A stretch of DNA of 64,000 nucleotides from Candidatus Saccharibacteria bacterium oral taxon 488 (GCA_013100825.1 CP040001.1:186001-250000), one strand, 5' to 3'. Positions 16,309 through 26,395 are shown, numbered from the stretch's first letter. Notes: generated by a model from the letters alone, not told the origin. Made by a program: numbers and translations.

Positions 16309-16964
16309 TCACGCGGCTTCTTCTGGCGAGGTTAGTTCTGCATAAGGATCGGCGACCCGTCGGAGATTTTTTTGGTCTTCTGGATCGATGAGTTCTGGAT
16401 GAGAGAGAATGCTATGTTTGATGTGGGTTTCACGCAGCGAAAGGGGACGTTGCATGTCTCTATATTCGGGCGGTAGGTCTTGCTCGCTGCCACTAGTAAT
16501 ATCGTTTTTGATGACACATTCCCATGTGTCGGGCGCGCTCTCGATGAGCTTGACATGGTGAGTGCCGGTGACGCCCAGGTAATCAATAGGCATTGGCGGA
16601 AATTCAATGGTTGCTCGTGGTGTTTCGGGGTGCTCCTCCATATACCAGACTTCCGCACGGCGGATGGTGAATTCCTGTCCCTCGTATCTAACTTTTACGG
16701 TCTTGAAGCCGTCGGAGCGTTCTTTGTCGGCATCAAGAGTGTCGTTGTTTTCAGCGGCGATCGCGGTAGCCTCATCAAAGAATTGATTACTCTCGTCTTG
16801 GTCGCCTGGTGTTTTCACGTCGCCAGTAGGCTCGTTGATACCATCCGGGAGATTACCGTAAAGGTCTGCATTATAGCCACTGTTGCGTGCTGCAATTTCC
16901 TCGGGGTTAAGCGGCGGCTCTTTCGTCTCTCAGTTCGCTTTAGTCGCTCAATATCGTAGGCCAT
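16309..16964 (-). pseudogene. Hypothetical protein gene with a probable dinucleotide frameshift
   Basis: An open frame of 169 residues runs from a GTG at 16818, but the same frame reads protein-like sequence further upstream (EIAARNSGYNADLYGNLPDG) to a stop near 16934. An ATG at 16962-16964 opens another frame (MAYDIERLKRTE) that joins it if one GA unit is removed from the GAGAGA run (minus strand, 16926-16931). The joined protein would be about 217 residues, soluble and acidic, with VKVRYEGQEFTIRRAEVWY in the middle. I recognise no family. A TATAAT box at 16983-16988 precedes the ATG with an 18-base leader. The shorter protein could still be made from the internal GTG. Confidence 0.6.
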
Positions 16965-17085
16965 CTTCTAAGTTTCTGTTTAATTATACGTTAACGTTTT
17001 GATTTTAGCATGAATATTTGGATAAGTCAAGCAGACAACCCCGTCAACAGTCTGCTATAATGGATGACAGATAACGGGAGGAAAT

Positions 17086-17640
17086 ATGTTTGACACACAA
17101 CCATATGAGGATAAAATGGCGCAGGCGTTTAGTCATTTTCAGGACGAGCTGAAAAAGGTGCGGACAGGCCGGGCGCACGCCGGGATGCTGGACGGCGTGA
17201 TGGTGGAGGCGTACGGGACGCGGATGCCGCTGAACCAGGTGGCGAATGTGACGGCACCGGAGGCACAGATGCTGCTGGTGACGCCATTTGATCCGAGTAA
17301 TATTACGGCAATTTCGGCAGCGATTCGCGATAATCAGAGCTTGGGCTTTAATCCGTCCGATGACGGCCGGGTGGTGCGCGTGCCGGTGCCAGCATTGACT
17401 GAGGAGCGCCGTAAGCAACTAGTCAAGCAAGTGAGCGAAAAGGTCGAAGAGGCGCGGATCGCTATGCGAACGATTCGCCAGGATGCCCTGAAGGAGGCCA
17501 AGCGGATGAAGGACGCCAAGGATCTCGGTGAGGATGATTATAAGCGAGTCGAGAAGGAAATTGATGCGCTGATGAGTAAGGTGCAGGCACAAATTGACGA
17601 GGCGTTTAAAGCTAAAGAAAAGGATGTGTTAACGGTTTGA
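17086..17640 (+). CDS. frr: Ribosome recycling factor
   Basis: 184 residues, normal length. Family stretches include FQDELKKVRTGRAHAGMLD, the PLNQVANVTAPEAQMLLVTPFD region and the C-terminal RKQLVKQVSEKVEEARIAMR helix. It splits post-termination ribosomes together with EF-G. It has a TATAAT box at 17056-17061 and a good GGGAGG ribosome site, so it is a led mRNA. The stop overlaps the next start (TGATG), beginning an operon that continues through uppS and rseP. Confidence 0.96.
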   Translation: MFDTQPYEDKMAQAFSHFQDELKKVRTGRAHAGMLDGVMVEAYGTRMPLNQVANVTAPEAQMLLVTPFDPSNITAISAAIRDNQSLGFNPSDDGRVVRVPVPALTEERRKQLVKQVSEKVEEARIAMRTIRQDALKEAKRMKDAKDLGEDDYKRVEKEIDALMSKVQAQIDEAFKAKEKDVLTV

Positions 17641-18056
17641 TGAATCAGACGTTTGCTGAGCGCGTGAAAGAATTAGGGCTGCCACTGGATCAGATTATTA
17701 TCATTGGCAGTGGTATTTTGGATCAATTAGGAATTCGTCAGTCCACTGATATTGATGTGGCGGCTGGTCGAGTGGTATTAGAAGAAATTGCTCGTAACAA
17801 TGGCTGGGTCAGAAAGCTTGATACAAACCAACGCCAGTATTTGGTGAAGAATGACGGATCGGTGGAAGTTTGGGATGGCTGGGAAATTGACGGGCGAATT
17901 GTTGAGTATGACGAGCTGCTGGACTACGCGGTGGAATATGACGGTGTGAAGTTCGTCAATCTAGATTTTCTGCGGCGCTGGAAAAACTGGCGCGGGCGCG
18001 AAAAAGATATCCAGGATGTGAGGTTGATTAATGAGTGGAGGGCGAAACATGAGTGA
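17640..18056 (+). CDS. Nucleotidyltransferase-like protein of unknown function
   Basis: 138 residues. IIIIGSGILDQLGI followed by STDIDVAAG resembles the GS...D.D core of minimal nucleotidyltransferases, and the C-terminal WKNWRGREKDIQDVRLIN resembles the tail of small NTase-fold proteins that act on nucleic acids or proteins. The catalytic set looks incomplete, so activity is uncertain. It sits between frr and uppS, overlapping both by a few bases. An upstream TTG at 17637 is a less likely start. Confidence 0.7.
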   Translation: MNQTFAERVKELGLPLDQIIIIGSGILDQLGIRQSTDIDVAAGRVVLEEIARNNGWVRKLDTNQRQYLVKNDGSVEVWDGWEIDGRIVEYDELLDYAVEYDGVKFVNLDFLRRWKNWRGREKDIQDVRLINEWRAKHE

Positions 18057-18744
18057 AAAAACAGAATTGCCGAGGCACGTTGGCTTTATCGTTGACGGTA
18101 ATCGTCGCTGGGCAAAGCAGCACGGACTGCCGGCCTATGAGGGACATTTGGCGGGATACAATAGTCTGAAGGATGTGCTACTGGAGACGTTACGTCGCGG
18201 CGTGAAGTATGCGAGTGCGTATGTGTTCAGTACAGAAAATTGGAAGCGTTCCGAGGAAGAGGTCGGACATCTGATGGGCCTGCTGCTCAAGGTGCTGGAG
18301 TCGGACGTGCCGATATTTTTGGAGCACAATGTACGGATGCGGGTGATCGGTTCGCGCGAGGGGTTGTCAGAGACCTTACGAAAAGCGATTGAGCGGGCCG
18401 AGGAGCGAACGCGGAATTTGACGGGCGGCGAGCTGCTTTTGTGTCTCAATTATGGCGGACATTTGGAAATTGCCGACGCGGTTAAAAAAATTGTTCAGTC
18501 GGGTGTGGCGGCCGAAGCCGTGACGCCAGAACTGATCGCTCAGAACTTATATGCGCCAGAAGTGCCGCCGTGTGACCTCATTGTGCGAACAAGCGGCGAA
18601 CAGCGATTGAGTAATTTCATGTTGTGGCGAGCGGCATATAGCGAGCTAATGTTCATCGAGAAAAACTGGCCAGATATGACAACAAAAGATGTGGAGTTCA
18701 TTCTGGAGGAGTACAAAAAACGTAATCGGCGCTTTGGAGGGTAA
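18049..18744 (+). CDS. uppS: Isoprenyl (undecaprenyl) diphosphate synthase
   Basis: 231 residues. FIVDGNRRWAK carries the catalytic Asp16, with FSTENWKR, the late motif DLIVRTSGEQRLSNF and the C-terminal WPD motif all in order, as in cis-prenyltransferases. It makes the C55 lipid carrier for wall synthesis; UppP (30523-31365) recycles it. The ATG at 18049 follows GGAGG by 8 bases; a start at 18031 would add six residues without a ribosome site. It overlaps the upstream gene by 8 bases, and rseP begins 2 bases after its stop. Confidence 0.95.
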   Translation: MSEKTELPRHVGFIVDGNRRWAKQHGLPAYEGHLAGYNSLKDVLLETLRRGVKYASAYVFSTENWKRSEEEVGHLMGLLLKVLESDVPIFLEHNVRMRVIGSREGLSETLRKAIERAEERTRNLTGGELLLCLNYGGHLEIADAVKKIVQSGVAAEAVTPELIAQNLYAPEVPPCDLIVRTSGEQRLSNFMLWRAAYSELMFIEKNWPDMTTKDVEFILEEYKKRNRRFGG

Positions 18745-18746
18745 TA

Positions 18747-19913
18747 ATGGTGTTCATTGGAATTTTGGTTGGGCTGATCATATTAGTTTTGCTGGTGGTG
18801 GTGCACGAATTGGGTCACGCGATCGTGGCGCGGCGTAACGGTGTGGTGGTTGAAGAATTTGGTATCGGCTTTCCGCCAGCTGCAAAAAAATGGCGGCCTA
18901 AAACGAGCTTTCTCGGCAAGAATGTGGTGTTTAGTCTAAACTGGCTGCCGCTCGGCGGGTTCGTCAAGCTGAAGGGCGAATACGATTCGGCCGAAGGTGC
19001 GGGGACGTATGGCGGCGCTACCTTTTGGGTAAAGACCAAGATTTTGCTAGCCGGCGTGATGATGAATTGGCTGACGGCCGTCCTGCTGTTTATGATATTG
19101 GCGTTGGTGGGGATGCCAAAAATTTTACCACAGCAAGCGGTGCTGCCATTTGATTCACGGGTGGAGCGTTCAGCACTGACGGTGGCGCGAGTGACGCCAG
19201 GTTCGCCAGCGGAGAAAGTTGGCCTTCAGCGTGGTGATGAGGTGCGAAAGATCGGCGACCACGGCGTGACAACGCCGGCGGAGCTGTCGGCAGCCACGAA
19301 AGCGCAGGCTGGCCGCGAGGTGACGATTGAGCTGGCGCGCGGCGGTCAGACGCTCACCAAGCAAGTCCGGCTACAAACTGCTGAGCAAGCAAAAAATGGC
19401 GGCTACCTCGGTGTTGGCCCGCAACAGACAGAAACAATTCACAGTACCTGGTCGGCGCCAATCGCAGCAGTGGTGACCACGGGGCAATTGACATACGAGA
19501 CGGTGGCAGGTGTCGGCTCGATCCTCATAAAAACGGTCAACGGGACGATCGGACAATTAGTTGGCTCATCAGAATCTCGCCAGGCGGCCAAGGCTGATCT
19601 GGCGGCAGTTGGCGAAAGCGTGGCCGGGCCGGTCGGCATCTTGGGTGTGCTGTTTCCGTCAGTGCTGAGTTCTGGCTTGACGCAAATTTTACTACTGGCG
19701 GCAATCATTTCACTGACGCTGGCGGTGATGAACGTACTGCCAATTCCAGCGCTGGACGGCGGGCGGTGGTTTACGATGGCGGGCTTTAAATTATTCAAGA
19801 AAAAATTGACCAAAGAGCGCGAGGAAACGATTCAGGGCATCGGTTTCTTGGTGCTAATGGCGCTGACGGTTTTAGTGACGTGGAGTGATATTGCGAAGGT
19901 ATTAAGGGGATAA
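18747..19913 (+). CDS. rseP: RIP zinc metalloprotease (RseP/site-2 protease)
   Basis: 388 residues. The zinc motif HELGH is at residues 20-24 in the first membrane helix. A PDZ domain (about 135-205, VTPGSPAEKVGLQRGDEV) follows, and the conserved NVLPIPALDGGRW with the third zinc ligand lies near 327-339. It cuts membrane-bound regulators or leftover signal peptides inside the membrane. It forms an operon with uppS (2-base gap) and the CPBP protease (3-base gap). Confidence 0.95.
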   Translation: MVFIGILVGLIILVLLVVVHELGHAIVARRNGVVVEEFGIGFPPAAKKWRPKTSFLGKNVVFSLNWLPLGGFVKLKGEYDSAEGAGTYGGATFWVKTKILLAGVMMNWLTAVLLFMILALVGMPKILPQQAVLPFDSRVERSALTVARVTPGSPAEKVGLQRGDEVRKIGDHGVTTPAELSAATKAQAGREVTIELARGGQTLTKQVRLQTAEQAKNGGYLGVGPQQTETIHSTWSAPIAAVVTTGQLTYETVAGVGSILIKTVNGTIGQLVGSSESRQAAKADLAAVGESVAGPVGILGVLFPSVLSSGLTQILLLAAIISLTLAVMNVLPIPALDGGRWFTMAGFKLFKKKLTKEREETIQGIGFLVLMALTVLVTWSDIAKVLRG

Positions 19914-19916
19914 AAT

Positions 19917-20750
19917 ATGAGAAAGCGGGCGAGAAGTGAAAAAACCCAGTCGACAAAGGGGCGGTTGAATAAACATAATTGGTGGCTGCTTATTGTGCTG
20001 CCAGTGTGGACGTATGCGGCGTTCTGGATGGCGCAGTTAATTGTGCTCGGCCTAGTGTGGGCGCTTAGTCATGTTGGCGTGCCGCTTGGTTCGGTGAATG
20101 AGGTGCTGCTGAACGCGACGGGATCGGTTGTTGTGTATGTACTGGCGGTGACCTTGGTGGTGGGCCTGCCGTTTTATATTCGTCGTCGCCGGACGACGCT
20201 GAAGGAAATGGGAGTGACCGATTGGCCGTCGTGGTGGGACGTGGTGATTACACCGGCAGCCTTTATTGTATACACGATTTGTTCAGCGGTGTTTTTAACA
20301 GTGGTGACTAAACTGATAGCAATTGATATTCATCAGCCGCAGGCACTGCCATTCTCGCAGTCAATGCTTGGTACTCAGTGGCAATATATCGCGGCATTTA
20401 TGACGATAGCAGTGTTGGCGCCAGTGGCGGAGGAGCTACTATTTCGCGGTTATTTGTATGGTAAATTACGACGGACGGCACCAGTTTGGATGGCGGTTTT
20501 GATCACCAGCCTGACGTTTGGGGCGGCGCATTTGTGGGGAGGCAGCGGGTCACTGCAGTGGGCGGTCGCGGCAGACACCTTTGTACTGAGTATCGTGATG
20601 AGCCTGGCACGTGAGTATACCGGCGCGATCTGGGTGCCAGTTTTGATGCATATTGCGAAGAATAGCGTCGCCTTTTATGCGCTGTACGTTAATCCAAATC
20701 TTTTAGAGCAACTAAAGTCAGCGCTACTGCCGCTCATCGGAGGAATATAA
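19917..20750 (+). CDS. CPBP-family intramembrane metalloprotease
   Basis: 277 residues with six or more membrane segments. The CPBP (Abi) motifs are intact: EELLFRG with Glu172, Glu173 and Arg177, FGAAHLWG with a histidine near 209, and HIAKNSVAF near the end. Family members process CAAX proteins, bacteriocin immunity factors or membrane regulators; the substrate here is unknown. Three bases after rseP, so two intramembrane proteases are co-transcribed. proS follows by one base. Confidence 0.9.
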   Translation: MRKRARSEKTQSTKGRLNKHNWWLLIVLPVWTYAAFWMAQLIVLGLVWALSHVGVPLGSVNEVLLNATGSVVVYVLAVTLVVGLPFYIRRRRTTLKEMGVTDWPSWWDVVITPAAFIVYTICSAVFLTVVTKLIAIDIHQPQALPFSQSMLGTQWQYIAAFMTIAVLAPVAEELLFRGYLYGKLRRTAPVWMAVLITSLTFGAAHLWGGSGSLQWAVAADTFVLSIVMSLAREYTGAIWVPVLMHIAKNSVAFYALYVNPNLLEQLKSALLPLIGGI

Positions 20751-20751
20751 G

Positions 20752-22002
20752 ATGCGAATGAGTCAACTATTTACGAGGACAGCCAAGACCGCACCAGCGG
20801 ACGAAGTCTCGAAAAATGCCCAGCTCCTCATCCGGGCGGGATTTGTGTATAAGGTGATGGCTGGGGTGTACGCCTATACGCCGCTGGGGCTGCGTGTGCT
20901 GGAAAACATCAAACAAATTGTCCGCGAGGAAATGAATGCGATTGGTGGCCAAGAGCTGATCATGACGAATTTGCAGCGCCGCGAGACTTGGGAGGCGACT
21001 GGTCGCTGGAGTGATGAGGTGGTCGATGTGTGGTTTAAAACTCGCTTGCAAGACGATACTGAGCTGGGGTTGGCATGGAGTCACGAAGAAGCGATTATGG
21101 AAATGATGCAGCAATATGTCAAAAGCTATAAGGATCTACCGGTCAGCGTGTATCAGTTTCAGACCAAGCTGCGCAATGAACTCCGATCAAAGAGTGGTAT
21201 TATGCGTGGCCGCGAATTTGTCATGAAGGATATGTACAGTCTGCACGCCACACAGGAGGACATGGATCAGTATTATGAGCGGGTTATCGAGGCGTATAAG
21301 CGCTGTTATGCACGGTTTGGCATTGGTGACAGTACATTTGTGACGTTTGCTGGTGGCGGGGCGTTCACCAAGTTTAGTCACGAGTTCCAGACGATATGTG
21401 AAGCTGGTGAGGATACACTGTACGTCAATACTGACCAGACGGTAGCTGTTAACGAAGAAGTGCTAGATGATGCTACTAAGGAATTGGGTATCAGTAGAGA
21501 TGATCTGCTGCCAGTTGTCAGTGCGGAGGTGGGTAATATCTTTAAATTTGGTACCGAAAAAGCTGAACAAATGGGCATCATGTACACCGGTGAAGATGGC
21601 AGGCAGCATCCGATTTACCTTGCAAGCTATGGCATTGGCATCACGCGGGTGATGGGTGTGATTGCCGAGAAAATGTCGGATGATAAGGGGCTGGTCTGGC
21701 CGGAGAATATCGCGCCGTTCAAGATCCATGTGGTAGCAATTGGTGACAAGGGTCAGGAGCTAGCGAGTACATTATATACCGAGCTAGCGGAAAAGGGTGT
21801 GGAGGTGCTACTGGATGATCGGGCTGAGCGGCCGGGCGTCAAGTTCGCCGATGCGGAGTTGATGGGGCTGCCGTGGCGGATTACGATTGGTGAGCGGGCA
21901 ATTGATGGTGACGGACTGTTCGAATTAACTGAGCGGGCGACTGGCGAGACGAAGAAGCTGGATTATCAGCAACTCGTCGCCTTTTGTTTGGAGCGCGGGT
22001 GA
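20752..22002 (+). CDS. proS: Prolyl-tRNA synthetase, short form without editing insert
   Basis: 416 residues. Class II motifs are visible: the N-terminal dimer region MSQLFTRTAKTAP, motif 2 with KLRNELRSKSGIMRGREFVMKD, motif 3 GIGITRVMGVIAE, and the anticodon domain IHVVAIGDKG. Usual bacterial ProRS has about 570 residues because of an editing domain between motifs 2 and 3; here the two are linked by only about 100 residues, so editing is missing or supplied elsewhere. GGAGGA precedes the ATG, and a second ATG six bases later is possible. Confidence 0.94.
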   Translation: MRMSQLFTRTAKTAPADEVSKNAQLLIRAGFVYKVMAGVYAYTPLGLRVLENIKQIVREEMNAIGGQELIMTNLQRRETWEATGRWSDEVVDVWFKTRLQDDTELGLAWSHEEAIMEMMQQYVKSYKDLPVSVYQFQTKLRNELRSKSGIMRGREFVMKDMYSLHATQEDMDQYYERVIEAYKRCYARFGIGDSTFVTFAGGGAFTKFSHEFQTICEAGEDTLYVNTDQTVAVNEEVLDDATKELGISRDDLLPVVSAEVGNIFKFGTEKAEQMGIMYTGEDGRQHPIYLASYGIGITRVMGVIAEKMSDDKGLVWPENIAPFKIHVVAIGDKGQELASTLYTELAEKGVEVLLDDRAERPGVKFADAELMGLPWRITIGERAIDGDGLFELTERATGETKKLDYQQLVAFCLERG

Positions 22003-22022
22003 TCACGTTGTCTGGCATATGC

Positions 22023-22054
22023 GACGGAGGCCAGATTACACCAGGGGCTCCGTC
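22023..22054 (+). terminator. Stem-loop after proS
   Basis: GACGGAG (22023-22029) pairs with CTCCGTC (22048-22054), and GCC/GGG can extend the stem inward. No T run follows, so termination is only probable. The greA promoter begins 6 bases later. Confidence 0.45.
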
Positions 22055-22059
22055 ACGTA

Positions 22060-22088
22060 TTGACATGGTTTGGGGTGATTGCTATACT
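22060..22088 (+). promoter_or_regulatory. Promoter of greA
   Basis: TTGACA (22060-22065) and TATACT (22083-22088) are 17 bases apart, one of the strongest promoters in the window. Confidence 0.8.
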
Positions 22089-22117
22089 CGTAAAGACTTA
22101 AATAACCATATGGATAA

Positions 22118-22161
22118 GCGCTATATATAGCACTTTTTGTTTTTGTAGACGCTATATATGG
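22118..22161 (+). promoter_or_regulatory. Palindrome and direct repeat in the greA leader
   Basis: GCTATATATAGC (22120-22131) is a perfect 12-base palindrome followed by a T-rich tract. A second near-copy, CGCTATATATGG (22150-22161), lies 31 bases on, just before the GAGGAG ribosome site. It could be an attenuator hairpin or a paired operator; neither is proven. Confidence 0.4.
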
Positions 22162-22176
22162 AGTGAGGAGAGTAAC

Positions 22177-22632
22177 ATGAATAAGGTATATCAGATTACC
22201 GAGAGTGGTCAACGTGAACTAGAACGAGAGCTGGAGGAGCTGAAAAGTCGGCGCGGTGAGATCGCTGATAAAATCGCGGCGGCGCGGGATTTTGGTGATT
22301 TGAGCGAAAATGCAGAGTACGATGCAGCGCGTGAGGCCCAAGGGTTGCTAGAAACGCGCATCACCGAGATTGAAACAATTTTGCAGAATGCGAGTATCAT
22401 TCAGGCCGGCAGCAGTTCGACGGTGGTGCTAGGTAGTACAGTAGAACTGGAGGCCAATGGCAAGACAGTGGTCTATACCGTCGTTGGACCGGTCGAGGCA
22501 GATCCGCTAGAGGGGAAGGTCTCGAATGAATCGCCGATTGGCCAGGCGCTGATGGGCAAGGCGGTTGGTGATACGGTAACGATCAGCACGCCAAAGGGTG
22601 AGTTGGCATATACGGTCGTGGCACTGCGGTAG
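22177..22632 (+). CDS. greA: Transcription elongation factor GreA
   Basis: 151 residues. The N-terminal coiled coil carries GDLSENAEYDAAREAQ with the acidic tip that reaches the polymerase active site, and the C-terminal FKBP-like domain has SNESPIGQALMGKAVGDTV. GreA helps stalled RNA polymerase cleave backtracked RNA. It has its own strong promoter and a leader of about 80 bases with a palindrome. Confidence 0.96.
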   Translation: MNKVYQITESGQRELERELEELKSRRGEIADKIAAARDFGDLSENAEYDAAREAQGLLETRITEIETILQNASIIQAGSSSTVVLGSTVELEANGKTVVYTVVGPVEADPLEGKVSNESPIGQALMGKAVGDTVTISTPKGELAYTVVALR

Positions 22633-22657
22633 CTAGGTGGGACAATTGAAGGATCTG

Positions 22658-23233
22658 CTACTTGTCAATGTCTGTTGGTTGGTGGTAGATCGTTTGAATC
22701 GTCTTGGGATCTAGCTTGGTTTCCACAGCTTGACGCGCCTGCTGTCGTACTTCTTCCAGTGTCAGTTGCCGAGAACCACTTCCAGATAACCGTTGAAGTA
22801 TGATGTCATCTCATATCGGCAAGTTCTGCTGATTGAACTGCTTCATGATTATTTCTGCTGGTGCAGCGTCGGTTTTTGGATGATAAAAGTTGTGTATTGC
22901 TAGAGTTACTCGGCCGAGACACTTTTGCATTTCTTTAGAAAGCTCACCAGGTTCAAGCTCCAATTCCTTGAGCGCATCCTCGAGAGCGTATGCTTCCTCT
23001 GGATATTCCTCACGGAGTAAATCAGTCGCATTAACCACATTCATTAGTGTACGGAGTGGATAGGCTGGGGGCTCTGTTCTGCCCCTTAGTTCTTCTATCC
23101 ACGAATGAGCATTATGGTAGAGCCCCTTTGCTTGATTTGGATCGTCACAGCGATCGGGCAAGTTCATTTCCCATGAGGACGGCGTCGGGGTTTTATCCCT
23201 TGTTAGCAGCGTATCCATACCAGTTTTGAGCAT
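22658..23233 (-). pseudogene. Hypothetical protein gene interrupted by an in-frame UGA
   Basis: The frame from ATG 23233 (GGAG ribosome site) gives 141 residues and ends in TGA (minus strand, 22811-22813). The same frame continues for 50 sense codons with protein-like content (DIILQRLSGSG, then TLEEVRQQARQAVETKL) to a TAG at 22658-22660. The long form would have 191 or so residues, mostly helical (EEYPEEAYALEDALKEL). Because RF2 is encoded in this window, UGA is expected to stop translation. The simplest reading is a nonsense mutation; limited readthrough is an alternative. No family recognised. It diverges from the DUF2207 gene. Confidence 0.6.
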
Positions 23234-23326
23234 CGTTCTCCATTATCCAATAAATGTTTCGTTTTTGCAAGACTATTGGATAATGTTTATTAAAAGCGCG
23301 TTGGTAATAAGTGATATAATTAACAT

Positions 23327-25066
<1,740 letters not shown>

Positions 25067-25068
25067 TC

Positions 25069-26025
25069 GTGTCTGATGCTTTATTATTAATGATGGCGGC
25101 AGTGCTGTTGGTGCTGTCGGGGTCGTTTTCAGGTCTTAATATTGGATTAATGATGGCGCGGCCGGATGATTTGCGGCGTAAAGCTCGGCAGGGTGATGCG
25201 ATCGCTGCCCGGGTATACCGCTACCGCAAGGATGGCTATTATCTGATCTTTTGTATTTTGCTGGGTAATGTTGGCGTGAATACCGCGATGTCGATTTTGC
25301 TGGGTAATATGACGAACGGCGTGATCGGCGGGCTGATTGCCACACTGCTGATCACGATGTTTGGCGAGATTTTACCGCAGGCGATTTTTACTCAGCGCGG
25401 CTATCGTTTTGTACGGCATTTCTTTTGGCTACTGGATGTGATTTATGTGCTATTTTGGCCGCTGGCTCGGCCGATGTCGAAGCTACTGAACCGCTGGCTA
25501 GGCAAGGAAACGCCGCAGCTGTATTCACATCAGGAGTTGGAACAGATTATTCACGAGCATGCCGCGCGGTCGGATAGCCCAGTCGATTACGATGAAAGCC
25601 GGATCGCGGCGGGTGCGCTACAATTTAGTAAAAAGACAGCTGGTGATTTGGTGACGCCGATGGATGAGGTATTTACCGTGGATTTGGGTGATGAGCTGGA
25701 CGCAACGCTGCTGGCCCAGATCAAACACGCTGGACATTCGCGGATCCCAGTGCGGGCTGATGGGCGGCTGGCGGGGATTTTATATGTCAAAGATGTGGTG
25801 GGGCGCGAGCTGCCGCTGCCAGTTAGTCAACTGTATCGAGACAAGATTCATGATATCGACGCGCGGTCGCGTCTGGATACAGTACTCAGCCGATTTATTC
25901 AAACCCGCAATCATTTGTTTGTGGTGATGGATGACGAGAGGGAGCTGGGTATCATCACGCTAGAGGACGTGATTGAAGAGATTTTGGACCAGGAAATTGA
26001 GGACGAGTACGACGAAGTACGATAA
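25069..26025 (+). CDS. CNNM/CorC-family transporter-like protein with CBS domains
   Basis: 318 residues with a GTG start. The DUF21/CNNM membrane domain (about 1-135) includes SGSFSGLNIGLMMA and LITMFGEILPQA. Two CBS modules follow (about 185-310) with VTPMDEVFTV and IITLEDVIEEILDQEIEDEYD. Relatives export or regulate Mg2+ or Co2+. The usual C-terminal CorC_HlyC domain is absent. Two bases after the DUF2207 gene, so co-transcribed. A stretch without protein genes follows. Confidence 0.9.
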   Translation: MSDALLLMMAAVLLVLSGSFSGLNIGLMMARPDDLRRKARQGDAIAARVYRYRKDGYYLIFCILLGNVGVNTAMSILLGNMTNGVIGGLIATLLITMFGEILPQAIFTQRGYRFVRHFFWLLDVIYVLFWPLARPMSKLLNRWLGKETPQLYSHQELEQIIHEHAARSDSPVDYDESRIAAGALQFSKKTAGDLVTPMDEVFTVDLGDELDATLLAQIKHAGHSRIPVRADGRLAGILYVKDVVGRELPLPVSQLYRDKIHDIDARSRLDTVLSRFIQTRNHLFVVMDDERELGIITLEDVIEEILDQEIEDEYDEVR

Positions 26026-26055
26026 GCTGATTTTAATTGTTTTTGCTGCCTATGC

Positions 26056-26084
26056 TTGACAAACGAGGGGGGTGGAATTACAAC
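26056..26084 (+). promoter_or_regulatory. Promoter of the candidate noncoding RNA
   Basis: TTGACA (26056-26061) and TACAAC (26079-26084) are exactly 17 bases apart. The expected transcript start is about 26091. Confidence 0.65.
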
Positions 26085-26090
26085 GATTTT

Positions 26091-26395
26091 TGACTACCGA
26101 AACCGCGGTAGTATGTGGATTGAGAATACATCCGCATAAGATCGACTACCTAGGACTGGCTCTGAGCCTGCTGGGGCTAGCGGAATCTTCGCTCGTCGTG
26201 ACGGCGGTCGTGAGCACAGTACCCAGTACTACTCTGACGGATACCGTCTCTCGCGAGACACTGGACAGGGCGGCGACAGGGACGTCCACTGGACTAGCCA
26301 GAGAGTGGCAAAGGGTTCGCCCTCGCGCCACAACCCGCCTAGCGACGCGCGGTAGTCGCTAACGGGGAGGTGTGTTAAGTACAACACACCTCCCC
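26091..26395 (+). ncRNA. Candidate structured noncoding RNA, about 305 nt, class unknown
   Basis: From the predicted start to a terminal hairpin the interval holds consecutive perfect or near-perfect stems: 26093-26099 with 26106-26112 (7 bp); 26113-26120 with 26130-26137 (8 bp, one G-U); 26218-26222 with 26226-26230; 26246-26250 with 26255-26259; 26305-26309 with 26327-26331 enclosing 26312-26315 with 26320-26323 around a TTCG loop; and 26340-26346 with 26355-26361 (7 bp). The sequence is GC-rich compared with other intergenic DNA. The only plus-strand frame would start inside the promoter and has unconvincing composition. I could not match it to tmRNA, RNase P RNA, SRP RNA or 6S RNA by their known signature sequences. 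Confidence 0.6.
26364..26395 (+). terminator. Strong 13-bp hairpin closing the RNA candidate
   Basis: GGGGAGGTGTGTT (26364-26376) pairs perfectly with AACACACCTCCCC (26383-26395) across a 6-base loop. No T run follows, so it may be a terminator, a stabilising 3' hairpin, or both. Confidence 0.6.

Noticed and set aside
22811..22813. UGA decoded as an amino acid
   Set aside because: RF2 is encoded in the window and ordinary genes here end in UGA (parB, frr, and others), so recoding as in Gracilibacteria/SR1 is unlikely.
26072..26362. A 96-codon frame across the RNA candidate
   Set aside because: It would start inside the promoter, has no ribosome site, and its Thr/Arg/Val-rich content does not look like a protein; the hairpin series explains the interval better.
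26091..26395. tmRNA, RNase P RNA, SRP RNA or 6S RNA
   Set aside because: No tRNA-like ends or tag frame, no RNase P P4 core sequence, no SRP tetraloop motif and no long single rod; not assigned to any of these.
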